Positions 48,890 to 58,446 of a DNA stretch of 64,000 nt are shown here, piece by piece. Origin of the DNA: Chloracidobacterium sp. (GTDB lineage Bacteria > Acidobacteriota > Blastocatellia > Pyrinomonadales > Pyrinomonadaceae); assembly GCA_016712045.1 (NCBI GenBank), contig JADJRV010000001.1:186001-250000 (forward strand), given 5' to 3'. The position numbers and the translations under genes are program-made. Positions within the stretch are counted from its first letter, which is position 1. Every line of letters begins with the position of its first letter. The notes under the pieces were generated by a model. That model had not been told where the DNA came from and made no database searches. It saw nothing but the letters and a program-made list of their open reading frames with translations.

Positions 48890-51205
48890 ATGAAATCGAA
48901 CACCTCTGTAAAGGTTCTATTTTTCCTTTTAACTTTGACCTTTTGCCTTGCCTTGAGCGTTTCCGCTCAGAACCTCACGGTGCGTGAGATCATGGCCGAG
49001 CCGTCGATCGCCGGACAGCGTGTTGAGGGCGAAAAGCTTTCGCCGGACGGCACAAAGGTCATCTTTTTATGGAATGCCGAGGGCAAGTTGCCGCGTGACC
49101 TGTATATGGTTCCGGCCACGGGCGGCACGCCGCAGATCATCCTTCGGGTGAGCGATCTACCGTCTTCGCCACCGCGTATCACGCCGGAGAATATGCTCGA
49201 TTACGGGCTGATCGTGCGTGACGATTTTGTAAAGGCTCGCGAGGTCGCCCTTGGTAATTTTGAATGGTCGCCGGATTCGAAACGGCTGCTCTTTACCCAA
49301 GCTGGTGATCTTTATGTTTTTACTATTGGCGGCGGTAAGCCAAAACGCTATACAAAAACTCAGGCGGCGGAGGTCGGGGCACGCTTTATCGACAACGAAC
49401 GCATTTTGTATCAGCAAGCGGGCAATATCTTCGTTCTCAACATTTCCGATGCCACGACGGTACAGTTGATGCGTGAGGCAGATCCGGCGAGGTTTATTTC
49501 GGTCGGCGGCGGCACGGTGTCAAAAGACGGCAAGATGCTAGCGTACACGGTGTCGGACAGCTCAAAATTTCGCCCGCTCTTTGTGCCCAATTATCTTGGC
49601 GAGTTTACCGAAGCACCGACGTTTCGCCGCGGATGGTCCGAGCAAAAGCTTTTTGTCATACCGACCGACGGGAGCCGCGATTTTACGTCTGAGGTCAAAT
49701 TTCCAAAACAAGAGGGTGTCGGTGGCTTTCGACGATCGGCTTGGACGGCCGACGGCCGCAGCCTGATCGTCGACCGTGTGGACAAAGACACAAAGCGGCG
49801 CCAGCTTTTCTACATTTATAACGTCGCCAGTAAAGATGAAAAGATCATCACGATCTCAGACGAGACCGACGACAAATGGCAGGCATCGCTGTCGGTTATA
49901 TTTGAGCCGAATCCAAAAGACCCAAGCCAGCTATTTTTCTGCTCTGAAAAGGACGGATATAACCATATCTATCTCGCGACGCTGCAAAAGAATGCCGCAG
50001 AGCCAAATCCGACTGGTGTGGTTCGCCAAGAGAACCCGACCGACGCAGGTTATTCCGGCAAGATCGATGTAAAGCAGCTCACAAAAGGCAACTGGCAGGT
50101 TGAGTGGGCAAAGTGGACCGCCGGTGGCAGTTCGATCGCCTATTCTTCGACAGAGGAATCCGCCGACGAGCGTCAGTTTTACTTTTTGAATACAGCCAGC
50201 GGAGAAAAGACCAAGCTACAGTCTTACGAAAAAGGTATGAAGATCTCTCCGCAGATGGATGAGACAAATCCTGTTCCGACACTGCTTTACAGCTTTTCGC
50301 AATGGCAGACACCGGACGAGCTTTATGCACAAAAAGTTTGTGATGCCTGCAAAGAGGGCGAAGCTGTAACTCGTCTGACCAAAACAGTTCCGGCATCTTT
50401 TGACGCTCGCAAATGGAACGCTCCGAGATTCGTCGATATCCCCTCGCGCGACGGCAAAAAGATCGCGTCCAAATATTATCTGCCTGCCGATTTTGACCCG
50501 AAAAAGAAATATCCGATGGTCATTTTTGTCCACGGTGCGGGCTATCTGCAAAACACGATCAACGGGTGGAATAATTATTATCGCGAGTTTATGTTCAACG
50601 ATTTGTTGACCAGACGCGGCTATGTCGTGCTCGACATCGACTATCGCGGATCGGCCGGGTACGGACGCGATTGGCGAACCGACGTCTATGATTTTCTCGG
50701 CGGCAAAGATTACGACGACCATATCGACGCGATCGATTTTATGGTCAAAAACTACGCGGTTGACCCAAACAAGGTAGGCGTGTACGGCGGCAGTTATGGC
50801 GGGTTTATGGCGGAGATGTTGATCTTTCGTGCCCCCGACAAGGTCGCGGCCGCGGCCGCGTTGCGTCCGGTCGCCGACTGGAAAAATTACTACGCTTCAT
50901 CACCGCAATACACGGCACAGCGTCTTGGTTTTCCTGACAAAAACCCTGAGGCTTACAAACGTAGCTCGCCGATCTCTTACGCCGATAAACTGCAAAAACC
51001 CCTGTTGGTATTGCACGGGATGGTCGATGACAACGTGCACGTCCAGGATTCGCAACAGTTGATCGAAAAGCTGATCCGGCTCGGCAAGACGCAGTATTTC
51101 GAAGCGATGATGTATCCTTCGGAAAATCATGGATTTGTGCGGCCGGAAAGCTGGGCGGATGAATACGAGCGAATTTTGGCTTTTTTTGAAAAGCATCTGA
51201 AATAG
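48890..51205 (+). CDS. S9-family (dipeptidyl-peptidase IV / acylaminoacyl type) serine peptidase, exported
   Basis: 771 residues. Signal peptide (FFLLTLTFCLALSVSAQ), a beta-propeller (repeated SPDG-type blades such as EKLSPDGTKVIFLWN and FEWSPDSKRLLFTQ), and a C-terminal alpha/beta-hydrolase. The nucleophile is Ser635 in GVYGGSYGGFMAEM; Asp lies in VLHGMVDDNVHVQDS and His in PSENHGFVRPES. It cleaves short peptides, probably in the periplasm. Intact. A palindromic repeat follows the stop. Confidence 0.93.
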   Translation: MKSNTSVKVLFFLLTLTFCLALSVSAQNLTVREIMAEPSIAGQRVEGEKLSPDGTKVIFLWNAEGKLPRDLYMVPATGGTPQIILRVSDLPSSPPRITPENMLDYGLIVRDDFVKAREVALGNFEWSPDSKRLLFTQAGDLYVFTIGGGKPKRYTKTQAAEVGARFIDNERILYQQAGNIFVLNISDATTVQLMREADPARFISVGGGTVSKDGKMLAYTVSDSSKFRPLFVPNYLGEFTEAPTFRRGWSEQKLFVIPTDGSRDFTSEVKFPKQEGVGGFRRSAWTADGRSLIVDRVDKDTKRRQLFYIYNVASKDEKIITISDETDDKWQASLSVIFEPNPKDPSQLFFCSEKDGYNHIYLATLQKNAAEPNPTGVVRQENPTDAGYSGKIDVKQLTKGNWQVEWAKWTAGGSSIAYSSTEESADERQFYFLNTASGEKTKLQSYEKGMKISPQMDETNPVPTLLYSFSQWQTPDELYAQKVCDACKEGEAVTRLTKTVPASFDARKWNAPRFVDIPSRDGKKIASKYYLPADFDPKKKYPMVIFVHGAGYLQNTINGWNNYYREFMFNDLLTRRGYVVLDIDYRGSAGYGRDWRTDVYDFLGGKDYDDHIDAIDFMVKNYAVDPNKVGVYGGSYGGFMAEMLIFRAPDKVAAAAALRPVADWKNYYASSPQYTAQRLGFPDKNPEAYKRSSPISYADKLQKPLLVLHGMVDDNVHVQDSQQLIEKLIRLGKTQYFEAMMYPSENHGFVRPESWADEYERILAFFEKHLK

Positions 51206-51210
51206 GATTA

Positions 51211-51290
51211 GCCACAGAGAACGCCGAGAAAGATGAGAAAAGTATTTATTTTTCTCGTCTTTACTCTGTGCTCTCTGTGCCCTCTGTGGC
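51211..51290. mobile_element. Complete CACAGAG palindromic element (80 bases)
   Basis: Terminal inverted repeats GCCACAGAG and CTCTGTGGC enclose AT-rich inverted sequence (AAGATGAGAAAAG ... TTTTTCTCGTCTTT). It fills the gap between the S9 peptidase and the epimerase gene. Half copies occur in the ATPase gene and at the end of lysS. Confidence 0.75.
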
Positions 51291-51302
51291 AAAATATCCT
51301 TT

Positions 51303-52238
51303 ATGCGTATTTTAGTCACCGGCGGTGCCGGTTTTATCGGCTCACACCTTTGCGACAGATTACTTGCCGACGGCAACGAAGTTATCTGTCTAGACAATTT
51401 TTTTACCGGGCGTAAGTCAAACATCGTCCATTTGATGGACAATAAGGATTTTGAGTTGGTGCGTCACGATGTGACCGAGCCGATTTTGCTTGAGGTCGAT
51501 CAGATCTATAATTTTGCCTGCCCCGCGTCGCCCGTACATTACCAATACAATCCGGTCAAGACCGTCAAAACCAACGTCATGGGCACGCTCAATATGCTCG
51601 GTCTCGCAAAACGCGTTGGGGCTAGGATATTGCAGGCTTCGACGTCCGAGGTATACGGCGATCCGGCAGTGCATCCGCAGACTGAGGACTATTTTGGCAA
51701 CGTCAACCCGATCGGGCTTCGCAGTTGCTATGACGAGGGCAAGCGCGTCGCGGAAACGTTGATGATGGACTATCATCGTCAAAGCGGCGTCGATACGCGT
51801 ATCGTGCGTATTTTCAACACTTACGGCACGCGGATGCTAGAGGATGACGGCCGCGTCGTTTCAAATTTTATCGTCCAGGCACTGCGAGGCCAGCCGTTGA
51901 CCATCTACGGCGACGGCTCGCAGACGCGCTCGTTCTGCTACGTCAGCGACCTGGTCGACGGCATCGTCCGGCTGATGAACGCAGTTGACGGCGACATCCA
52001 TATGCCCGTAAATCTCGGCAATCCCGGCGAATTTACTATGAAAGAGCTGGCCGATGAGGTCGGAAGATCGACTGGCAAACCGATCAATATCGAATTTATG
52101 CCGCTGCCGGCAGACGACCCGAAACAGCGAAAACCTAATATCGATCGTGCAAACAACCTGCTCGCCTGGGAGCCAAAGATCGAACTCGCTGACGGGCTCG
52201 AAAAAACGGTCGAATATTTCAGATCCGTAGTAAAATAG
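51303..52238 (+). CDS. UDP-glucuronate decarboxylase-like NAD-dependent epimerase
   Basis: 311 residues, an extended SDR. The Rossmann motif is TGGAGFIGSHLCDRLL; the active site is TSEVYGDP and SCYDEGKRVAE, where YDEGK is characteristic of UDP-xylose synthase (UXS). RIFNTYGTRM and FCYVSDLVDGIVRLM also fit UXS. It would convert UDP-glucuronate to UDP-xylose for surface polysaccharide. Nine bases ahead of a second epimerase gene, so an operon. Confidence 0.9.
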   Translation: MRILVTGGAGFIGSHLCDRLLADGNEVICLDNFFTGRKSNIVHLMDNKDFELVRHDVTEPILLEVDQIYNFACPASPVHYQYNPVKTVKTNVMGTLNMLGLAKRVGARILQASTSEVYGDPAVHPQTEDYFGNVNPIGLRSCYDEGKRVAETLMMDYHRQSGVDTRIVRIFNTYGTRMLEDDGRVVSNFIVQALRGQPLTIYGDGSQTRSFCYVSDLVDGIVRLMNAVDGDIHMPVNLGNPGEFTMKELADEVGRSTGKPINIEFMPLPADDPKQRKPNIDRANNLLAWEPKIELADGLEKTVEYFRSVVK

Positions 52239-52247
52239 ACGTTAGTT

Positions 52248-53236
52248 ATGAAAATTCTTATCACCGGCGGGGCCGGCTTTGTAGGCAGCCATTTGGCTGA
52301 CAAATTATTGGGCGAGGGCCATGAGATCACCGTTATCGACGACCTTTCGACCGGGCGATATGCAAATATTGCTCATCTTGAGGATCGCGATGGTTTTCGC
52401 TTGATCATTGACACGGTTTTGAACGCCAAGTTGATGGAAGAGCTGATTCGTGAGTCGGATCGCGTCTATCACATGGCGAGCGCCGTCGGCGTGCGGTTGA
52501 TCATGGAGCAGCCCGTCAAGACTATCGAGACGATCTTTCACGGAACGGATGTCGTGCTCGGCAACTGCTCGAAATACCGCAAACGTGTGCTGATCCCTTC
52601 GACCAGCGAAGTGTATGGCAAAGGCCTCTCCCTGCCTTTCAAAGAAGAGGACGATCTGCTCACGGGTGCGACCGACAAGCACCGCTGGGCATACGCCTGT
52701 GCCAAGACTCTGACGAATTCCTTGCTCTGGCTCATTTCAAAGAAACGCAGCTACAGGTAGTCGTCGCACGCCTGTTTAATACGGTAGGGCCGCGTCAGAC
52801 GGGCCAGTACGGCATGGTTGTGCCGCGATTTGTTAAAGCCGCACTCAAAAATGATACGATCGAGGTCCACGGTGACGGCACTCAGTCGCGTTGCTTTGGC
52901 CACGTGACTGATGTTGTCAATGGACTCACCAAACTGATCGAAACGCCGTCGTGTTTTGGCCAGGTCGTTAATCTCGGCAGCGACAGCGAAGTTTCGATCA
53001 ATAAACTTGCCGAAACCGCAATGTCGTTGACCGGCAGCACCAGCGATATACGCTATATCCCGTACAGCGAAGCATACGGCGAGGGGTTTGAAGACATGCA
53101 GCGGCGTGTGCCGAGCCTCGAAAAGGCCAAGCGGCTTATTGGTTACCAGCCAACCCGAACGCTCGAAGACATCATCAATGATGTAGCGGCAGAAATGCGT
53201 TCACAGGCCGCTCCGACATTGCATGCACAGAATTAG
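52248..53236 (+). CDS. NAD-dependent nucleotide-sugar epimerase (one frameshift)
   Basis: 329 residues after repair. Rossmann motif TGGAGFVGSHLADKLL, catalytic TSEVYGKG and YACAK (YxxxK). The frame slips near 52706: AKDSDEFLALAHFKETQLQV would read through into VVARLFNTVGPRQTGQYGMV and GDGTQSRCFGHVTDVVNG. Closest in style to UDP-glucose 4-epimerase or dTDP-glucose dehydratase relatives; the substrate cannot be told. Pairs with the UXS-like gene upstream. Probable sequence error. Confidence 0.83.
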
Positions 53237-53864
53237 TAAAAGATTTTTTCGATTAGCGGTCTGCACACTGATCACCGCTTCCTGCCTGCTGCTCACGGCT
53301 TATGCCCAAAACACGGGCGGAGCTAAGGGAAAGGTCCGCAATCTGCGCGGCGATTCGCTCAGCGGGGCGACCGTTACGGCACGGCTTAACTCAAAAGATG
53401 TGGCGACAGCTACAACAAATGGCAAGGGCGAATTTGTTATCACGGGGCTCGAATCCGGTGTTTATAATTTCGTTTTCGATGCTAAAGGCTATGCGACGGG
53501 TGTCAAATACGGCGTCGAGGTCAAAAGCGGCAAGACGCGAGACCTCGGCGGCAATCTGATCCTAATGGTCGATCGCGGCTCGCGAGTTGTTATTCAGGGT
53601 AGTGTTTTCTTTAAGGACGGCACGAGTGTCACTGCGGCAAAAGTTAGTGTAGATAAGGTCAATTCCGAGGGCGGCACTCAACGACTAGGCACCGGCTATA
53701 CCAATGTAAGCGGCGAATTCACATTCTCTCAGCCCGAGGGCCGAGCAAAGTACCGCATTACCGCAACCTACAAAGACGCAACGACGAGCAAAGAGATCGA
53801 GGTCGATTCGGCGGCGATCTACCGCACGGCTATCTCACTAGATATCAACCGTGATGGAAAATAG
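53223..53864 (+). CDS. Exported CarboxypepD_reg-like beta-sandwich protein
   Basis: 213 residues. Signal peptide (LAVCTLITASCLLLTAYAQ), then two beta-sandwich repeats: GAKGKVRNLRGDSLSGATVT with NGKGEFVITGLESGVYNFVF, and VIQGSVFFKDGTSVTAAKVS with NVSGEFTFSQPEGRAKYRIT. Such folds occur on surface or TonB-linked proteins. Its start overlaps the epimerase stop by 14 bases, so it belongs to that operon. Confidence 0.8.
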   Translation: MHRISKRFFRLAVCTLITASCLLLTAYAQNTGGAKGKVRNLRGDSLSGATVTARLNSKDVATATTNGKGEFVITGLESGVYNFVFDAKGYATGVKYGVEVKSGKTRDLGGNLILMVDRGSRVVIQGSVFFKDGTSVTAAKVSVDKVNSEGGTQRLGTGYTNVSGEFTFSQPEGRAKYRITATYKDATTSKEIEVDSAAIYRTAISLDINRDGK

Positions 53865-53922
53865 ACTACACTTTACTTGCAGATCAATTAACAAAAAGAT
53901 AGTTTAGCGAGGAGCAAAATAG

Positions 53923-54444
53923 ATGAAGAGTTTACTCAGATACAGTATCGGTTTGTTCAGTTTAGGCCTTGTGCTGACTTTTATTGGTAGCGTTTCGGCA
54001 CAAGCGCAGACAGATAAGGACATTACCGAGATCCGTTCGCAGGTTGCGGCGATAAACAAAGGGGTTGCGAAATACAAGAAAGTGACAAAAGACGTCGATG
54101 ATATTTCGCTCGAAGGTGCCGAGGCGACATATTACCGCTCAGGCGAAGATCTGAAAAAGATCACGACGAAAATGTATGGCGAAACCTATAAAGCGACCGG
54201 TGAATTTTATTATCGGGATGGCGAACTGATATTTGGCTATATCAGACACAGTCAATATGACACCCAGATCGGCCTGAGCAACCCGGTGAAAGTCATTCGC
54301 GTCGAAGAGCGAAGATATTATTTCGCAGGTGGTGTACTGATAAGGCTAATGGTTGGAAAAAAGACCTTGAAGTCAGACAGCGAAAAATATTCGCAGTTGA
54401 AAGACGAAATAATTGATATCTCTGGCAAATTAACTGCGCAGTAA
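53923..54444 (+). CDS. Exported hypothetical protein
   Basis: 173 residues with GAGGAG ribosome site and signal peptide (GLFSLGLVLTFIGSVSAQ). The mature part reads EIRSQVAAINKGVAKYKKVT, GAEATYYRSGEDLKKITTK, YKATGEFYYRDGELIFGYIR and IRVEERRYYFAGGVLIRLM, an alpha helix followed by paired beta strands similar to small MORN-like or lipoprotein-type periplasmic proteins. No family named. Intact. Confidence 0.7.
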   Translation: MKSLLRYSIGLFSLGLVLTFIGSVSAQAQTDKDITEIRSQVAAINKGVAKYKKVTKDVDDISLEGAEATYYRSGEDLKKITTKMYGETYKATGEFYYRDGELIFGYIRHSQYDTQIGLSNPVKVIRVEERRYYFAGGVLIRLMVGKKTLKSDSEKYSQLKDEIIDISGKLTAQ

Positions 54445-54471
54445 ACGTCGCTCAGTAATTGCGATCCGAAG

Positions 54472-54905
54472 CTAATTTATTGTTTCGGTGATCTCCTCGG
54501 CGGGACGCATCGAATCGAGGTTTTCTGAGTCAGTAATGATCAGCGGGAACTCCTCTAATACAACTGTGTTTGCGATCGTCTGGACCCAGTACGTGCCGGG
54601 GTTTGAGAAGACGACGTTCACAAAAAAGCTGACATTATCGGTAAAGCCGCCACCCGCTGGGTCGATCTGGGTCGGGTGCGAGGTGACGATGAGGTCGGAC
54701 TTGTCGGGCGACAAGATGCGGACCTCTGTCTCGTGAATTCCTGTCCGCTCCAGTGGTTAATGACGGCAAACTTGATCAGCGACACGGGCAGTTTCTCGAC
54801 CATGATGTTTTGAAAAACACCCATTAACGAGATCTTATTGCCCATCTCGATGCGCACATCGTCGCAAAGCAAAGTATAAAGAAGTCTTAAATTTCCGTCT
54901 GTCAT
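54472..54905 (-). CDS. Hypothetical cytoplasmic beta-sandwich protein (one frameshift)
   Basis: About 144 residues from MTDGNLRLLYTLLCDDVRIE. The frame slips near 54740, after KFAVINHWSGQ, and resumes VRILSPDKSDLIVTSHPTQI ... FFVNVVFSNPGTYWVQTIAN ... FPLIITDSEN. The combination CDDVRxExGNKxSLxGVFxxI and a late FxxPGxYxVxxxxxxxxLxxFPLxI fits a small conserved bacterial family (DUF6941-like, tentative). No signal peptide. Role unknown. Confidence 0.6.
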
Positions 54906-55051
54906 CAGTATCCTTTTTTGTTCGAATAGGAAAGCATCAATCACTCTCGCTTTCCATTAACCCTGGATTGGTTAGATTTTTACTTTTCCTAAACTGTGGG
55001 TCAAGAGTATAATTCCGTAATAAGGTCAGGTTTTGTTTGAGGCAAGTCGTT

Positions 55052-55303
55052 ATGCTGTTTTACGCACTCATCGGATTATCGCTCGTCTTGCTCGGGATCT
55101 CGGGGTTACAGTTCACATACATGTTTTATCTCGACAGGCTGCATGTCGAACGTAAAAAATATCTCAAAGAACTCGAAGCCAAAAGCGCCAAACTTACTCG
55201 TCAGCTCGCCGATGCCGAAAAGCGGATCGCTATGATCGAGTCTGCCCATCCCGAAATGAGAAAAGATGATGAGATATGGGCCGAGGTGATCGAAGAGGCT
55301 TAA
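55052..55303 (+). CDS. Small membrane protein with coiled-coil tail
   Basis: 83 residues from the ATG at 55052 (a TTG five codons upstream is the alternative, GAGGCAAG lying just before). One helix (MLFYALIGLSLVLLGISGLQ) and then a coiled coil (LERKKYLKELEAKSAKLTRQ-like, EKRIAMIES) ending DEIWAEVIEEA. Its stop overlaps the stop of the Smr gene by four bases. Function unknown. Confidence 0.65.
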   Translation: MLFYALIGLSLVLLGISGLQFTYMFYLDRLHVERKKYLKELEAKSAKLTRQLADAEKRIAMIESAHPEMRKDDEIWAEVIEEA

Positions 55304-55590
55304 ACGTCCAGCGACACTATCGTCGCCCCCCAACTGCCGGAAAACTCCGGCGCATTTTTGAACGACCGCACAAAATCAGTCTCCGACAAAACTTTCCGCA
55401 CGATCTCACGCTGGACGCCGACGCCTTTGCCGTGGATTATCCTCACTGTCGCAAAGCCTTTCTTATGAGCCTCGGCGAGGTACGCATCAACCACATTGCG
55501 AATGTCCTTTGGACTAAACGAATGCAGATCGAGCGAATCGGTGATCTCGATCTCGACCGGTTCGGGAAATGGATTATCGTGCGTTTCCAC
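55300..55590 (-). CDS. Smr-domain protein (MutS2 C-terminal-like nuclease domain)
   Basis: 96 residues. DLHSFSPKDIRNVVDAYLAE and VRIIHGKGVGVQREIVRKVL are the two Smr motifs (DLHxxxxxE and HGKGxGxLRxxV); the C-terminal GSWGATIVSLDV is the usual last strand. Stand-alone Smr proteins can nick DNA or cleave RNA on collided ribosomes. Start is GTG at 55590, overlapping the upstream TAG by one base, so translation is coupled to the SH3-like lipoprotein gene. Confidence 0.82.
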   Translation of the reverse strand: METHDNPFPEPVEIEITDSLDLHSFSPKDIRNVVDAYLAEAHKKGFATVRIIHGKGVGVQREIVRKVLSETDFVRSFKNAPEFSGSWGATIVSLDV

Positions 55591-56725
55591 TATTTCCCCT
55601 TGATCTCAGGCTGCTGATATTGGGCAATGTCCTCGGGCGGCGTTACCTTGAGCCGGTTCTTGTCCTTAAAGACAGTGAACGTTTTTTCGTCCATCGTCCC
55701 TGCGGGGCTGCGGAGCTTGACGGTAAACGTCTTATTGTCTCCCTTGCCCTCGACCTTGAGCGGCAGGCTGCCCCAATAGACCGTATTCGGCGGATTGCGC
55801 CAGACGGTGTAGTAGCTCTGATCGTATTTGTCGAAGGCAAGCACTAAAACGTTGTCGTAGTCAGGTTCGACGCCGTCGATCGGTTTCGACAAATTGTTAC
55901 GGGACAGGATCACCCAACTGCCCGGAGCAAGCGATTTGTCACCCACACCTACCTTGTTGGCTGCATCGGCGTCGAGCCGCTGCCAGGTCGTGAATTTACG
56001 GTTATTTGCTTGAAAAAAGACGATGTCGCTCGGCACTTGCAGCTCGACCTGACGCCCAAATAGCCATCCCGCGGGAGCTGGCGACACAGACGGGTCGAGC
56101 CGGACGAGATACCATACATCGTATTTCTCATCCATCTTTTCAGGCTCTCCCTGTTCTTTGGCCGCCTCGATGTCCTCGTTTTTAGATCGTTTGCCAGTTT
56201 TCTGCTGCCCTTTTGGGGCATCATCAACGTCCGGAACCTCTTGCTTAGGGACAAATTTCCACTGGATGATCTCAAACGTCGAGCCATTGGCGAGCTTAAA
56301 GAGCACGTTCTCGGGGTTCATATCCGACGCTGAGCGCAGGTTTGAAGCCGAGCGGATAACACCGGCAGCCTGCGGAGCCTGGTCCTTAAAATCCTCAGCC
56401 AACTTTTTGAACGGGCGAGCGTTTCGCTGGTGATGATATTTTGCGCCTCGATCCAGCCTTCTGTAAGGGCTTCGTCACGGGCACGCACGCGATACCACGG
56501 CACCTTTTCAAACTCGACCTGATCAACTACGTCAAGCTGGTCGCCGCGTTTGACCTCAAGCAGATCGGCCGCCACGACCGAGTATGATGTGCGTATCTGC
56601 GCCGTTTTTGCGATGACAGTCGCCGTGTCGGTCGGCCCAAAAAGCCCTGTGTCCAACGAACCGCAACCCGGCTGTGTGAGCACCGCCGCCAATATCGTGA
56701 TTATGAGAAAAAACTTGATCTTCAT
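55590..56725 (-). CDS. SH3-like lipoprotein (one frameshift)
   Basis: About 378 residues. Lipoprotein signal peptide MKIKFFLIITILAAVLTQPG with Cys at position 21. A bacterial SH3 segment follows (AQIRTSYSVVAADLLEVKRG, VPWYRVRARDEALTEGWIEA). The frame slips near 56410 and resumes KLAEDFKDQAPQAAGVIRSA, with a second SH3-like domain (GSTFEIIQWKFVPKQEVP ... PAPAGWLFGRQVELQVP) and a C-terminal beta domain (RNPPNTVYWGSLPLKVEG). SH3 domains of this type often bind peptidoglycan. Start overlaps the stop of the upstream peptidase gene, forming an operon of three genes with Smr. Confidence 0.75.
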
Positions 56726-58200
56726 CTATTATTTACAGTCGATTTTCGCCAGTTATTATAACCTAACTTGTCCAATAAATCCTTTTGCCGCCCTGACGGT
56801 TTTGCGACGACTCGCAGAGCCGGGCTCGAATTCGCCATCGAAACCTCGATACCCGCCGCCGCCAGCATCGGAGTCCATTCAAATCTATCAGAGCCAGTGA
56901 TCATACGGTCAATTACCGGGACGAGTTCGGGATGCGATCTCATAATGCTGAGGATCGCAGTCGTGCCGTCTTCTCGGTCAGTACCTTTGTGATATTTTTG
57001 ATAGATTTGAGCAACAAGAGTATCGGTCGAGGCTTTGCCCTTAGACTTTTCGAACAGAGCGAGGTCGCAGATAAACGCTACGAGCATGCCGCGAGCGTAA
57101 ACCTGGGTATCCGAGCCGTTCCAACGGTTGTTCGACGCATCGATCAACGACCGTCGCTGCGTACCAAAATTGTCGATAACGATCGCCCGCGATAGCGTAT
57201 CCAGATAATCGTCAAACCTCAGGCGGTTGACAGCAACACCGAGTTTTAGTGATTGATACAAGGCAAATCCTTCGTAAAACCAATCGTATCTACCACTCAG
57301 ATTCACGCCGTTCGGTATCCAAAGATGAAATATCTCGTGCCTCATCTGCTCATGCAAACGCTGTAAAGATTGCGATCTAAACGGCATATCCGACGACGCT
57401 ATCGTGACTGACCCGCCGCGAGTGTCTGCTTCCCAATTGCCGTGCGGGACATCGCCGGGAAATTTGAATATCGCGATCTGCGTATTTTGACTCGCGGACG
57501 AGCCAAAGGTTTTTGTGTAACCACCAAATATTTCGGCTGCCATCTTCGCGGCTTCGTCATCGGTAAACTGCCATTCGCCGGAGACTAATATTTTTAACGC
57601 CCCGGCATTTACCTCACGCCAGTTCTTGCCAATGACAACCGACGCCTTTTCTACATTATCGACCTCAAAATAGCCGTCTTGTGTTTGTCGAGTTGTCGAG
57701 AATATTTTCCATCCGGCGGGCAGACCGATCTTTACACGTGCTGAGATCTTTTCGCCGCTGCTCTGCGGCATTAGGTCATCGAGCATCAATATCCCGCCGT
57801 CGCCGTTGATCCACGAAACATGAGCCGCCGCCGACCGCTGACCGAGTGGAGCAACGTTCATGAAGTATCGAAAGAGTGCGATGTCACCATCGGCGACATA
57901 TTCGCCGATGTTAAAGCGTTTGTTTGTTAGCGTTTTGCCGTCGCGGTCTGCGAAACCGATATTTGATACTCGTTCTGCAAGTCCGGTCACACCCGCGTAT
58001 TCGGTCATGAGCGACAGATTACGTGGATTTTTGCGGGGCTCGTTTGAGACATACTCTCCCTCGACCTCGACCATCGAGGGGACGTCAGCCAAGAAACGGA
58101 TACGAACTTCGACGTCCTGAGCCCGCGCGTATGTAAAGAATTGTAAAATCAGCACAAAAACGGCCGATATCTGAAAAATCGCTCTGGTTTTTTTTGACAT
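56722..58200 (-). CDS. M1/M61-like gluzincin metallopeptidase, exported
   Basis: 492 residues from ATG 58200 (MSKKTRAIFQISAVFVLILQ); an ATG at 58239 is possible. After the signal, an N-terminal beta domain precedes the catalytic part: QMRHEIFHLWIPNGVNLSGR gives HExxH, and DWFYEGFALYQSLKLG the Glu ligand 18-20 residues later, as in M1 and M61 aminopeptidases. The overall architecture (no PDZ visible, short) is closer to M61-type glycyl aminopeptidases. Intact. First gene of the operon with the SH3 lipoprotein and Smr gene. Confidence 0.82.
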   Translation of the reverse strand: MSKKTRAIFQISAVFVLILQFFTYARAQDVEVRIRFLADVPSMVEVEGEYVSNEPRKNPRNLSLMTEYAGVTGLAERVSNIGFADRDGKTLTNKRFNIGEYVADGDIALFRYFMNVAPLGQRSAAAHVSWINGDGGILMLDDLMPQSSGEKISARVKIGLPAGWKIFSTTRQTQDGYFEVDNVEKASVVIGKNWREVNAGALKILVSGEWQFTDDEAAKMAAEIFGGYTKTFGSSASQNTQIAIFKFPGDVPHGNWEADTRGGSVTIASSDMPFRSQSLQRLHEQMRHEIFHLWIPNGVNLSGRYDWFYEGFALYQSLKLGVAVNRLRFDDYLDTLSRAIVIDNFGTQRRSLIDASNNRWNGSDTQVYARGMLVAFICDLALFEKSKGKASTDTLVAQIYQKYHKGTDREDGTTAILSIMRSHPELVPVIDRMITGSDRFEWTPMLAAAGIEVSMANSSPALRVVAKPSGRQKDLLDKLGYNNWRKSTVNNR

Positions 58201-58255
58201 CGGCTGTAAATCGGCAATAGAATGTTTGTTTGCTGTCATTAGGATAAGGGATTTT

Positions 58256-58333
58256 ATGAGTCTTATCAAAATCATTATATACGCGATGATATTCGTGCTG
58301 AGCCTACTTTTTTTGGGCAGATTCTTTTTTTAG
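58256..58333 (+). CDS. Candidate 25-residue membrane microprotein
   Basis: MSLIKIIIYAMIFVLSLLFL then GRFFF and TAG. It is almost entirely a transmembrane helix, with AGGATAAGG ahead of the ATG and a start divergent from the peptidase gene. The remaining sequence to the purH start (58334-58446) has no other frame and ends in a terminator hairpin, so this may be an independent short transcript. Short hydrophobic frames arise by chance, so the call is tentative. Confidence 0.35.
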   Translation: MSLIKIIIYAMIFVLSLLFLGRFFF

Positions 58334-58414
58334 TCTTGTGGAGCACGGACGAAATTTTTGCTGTCAAAAAACCAAGTTGCGGGTTACATCCGCGCACCTA
58401 AACGATTTGTGATA

Positions 58415-58440
58415 AGGCGGTCCTGCGTGACCGCCTTTTT
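58415..58440 (+). terminator. Terminator hairpin directly upstream of purH
   Basis: AGGCGGTC CTGCGT GACCGCCT followed by TTTTT; the purH ATG comes six bases later. It could end an upstream short RNA or act as an attenuator for purH. No ZTP, purine or other riboswitch core was recognised in 58334-58414. Confidence 0.7.
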
Positions 58441-58446
58441 GATTTT

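Noticed and set aside
58334..58446. ZTP or purine riboswitch upstream of purH
   Set aside because: The conserved cores of those riboswitches are not visible; only a terminator hairpin is supported.
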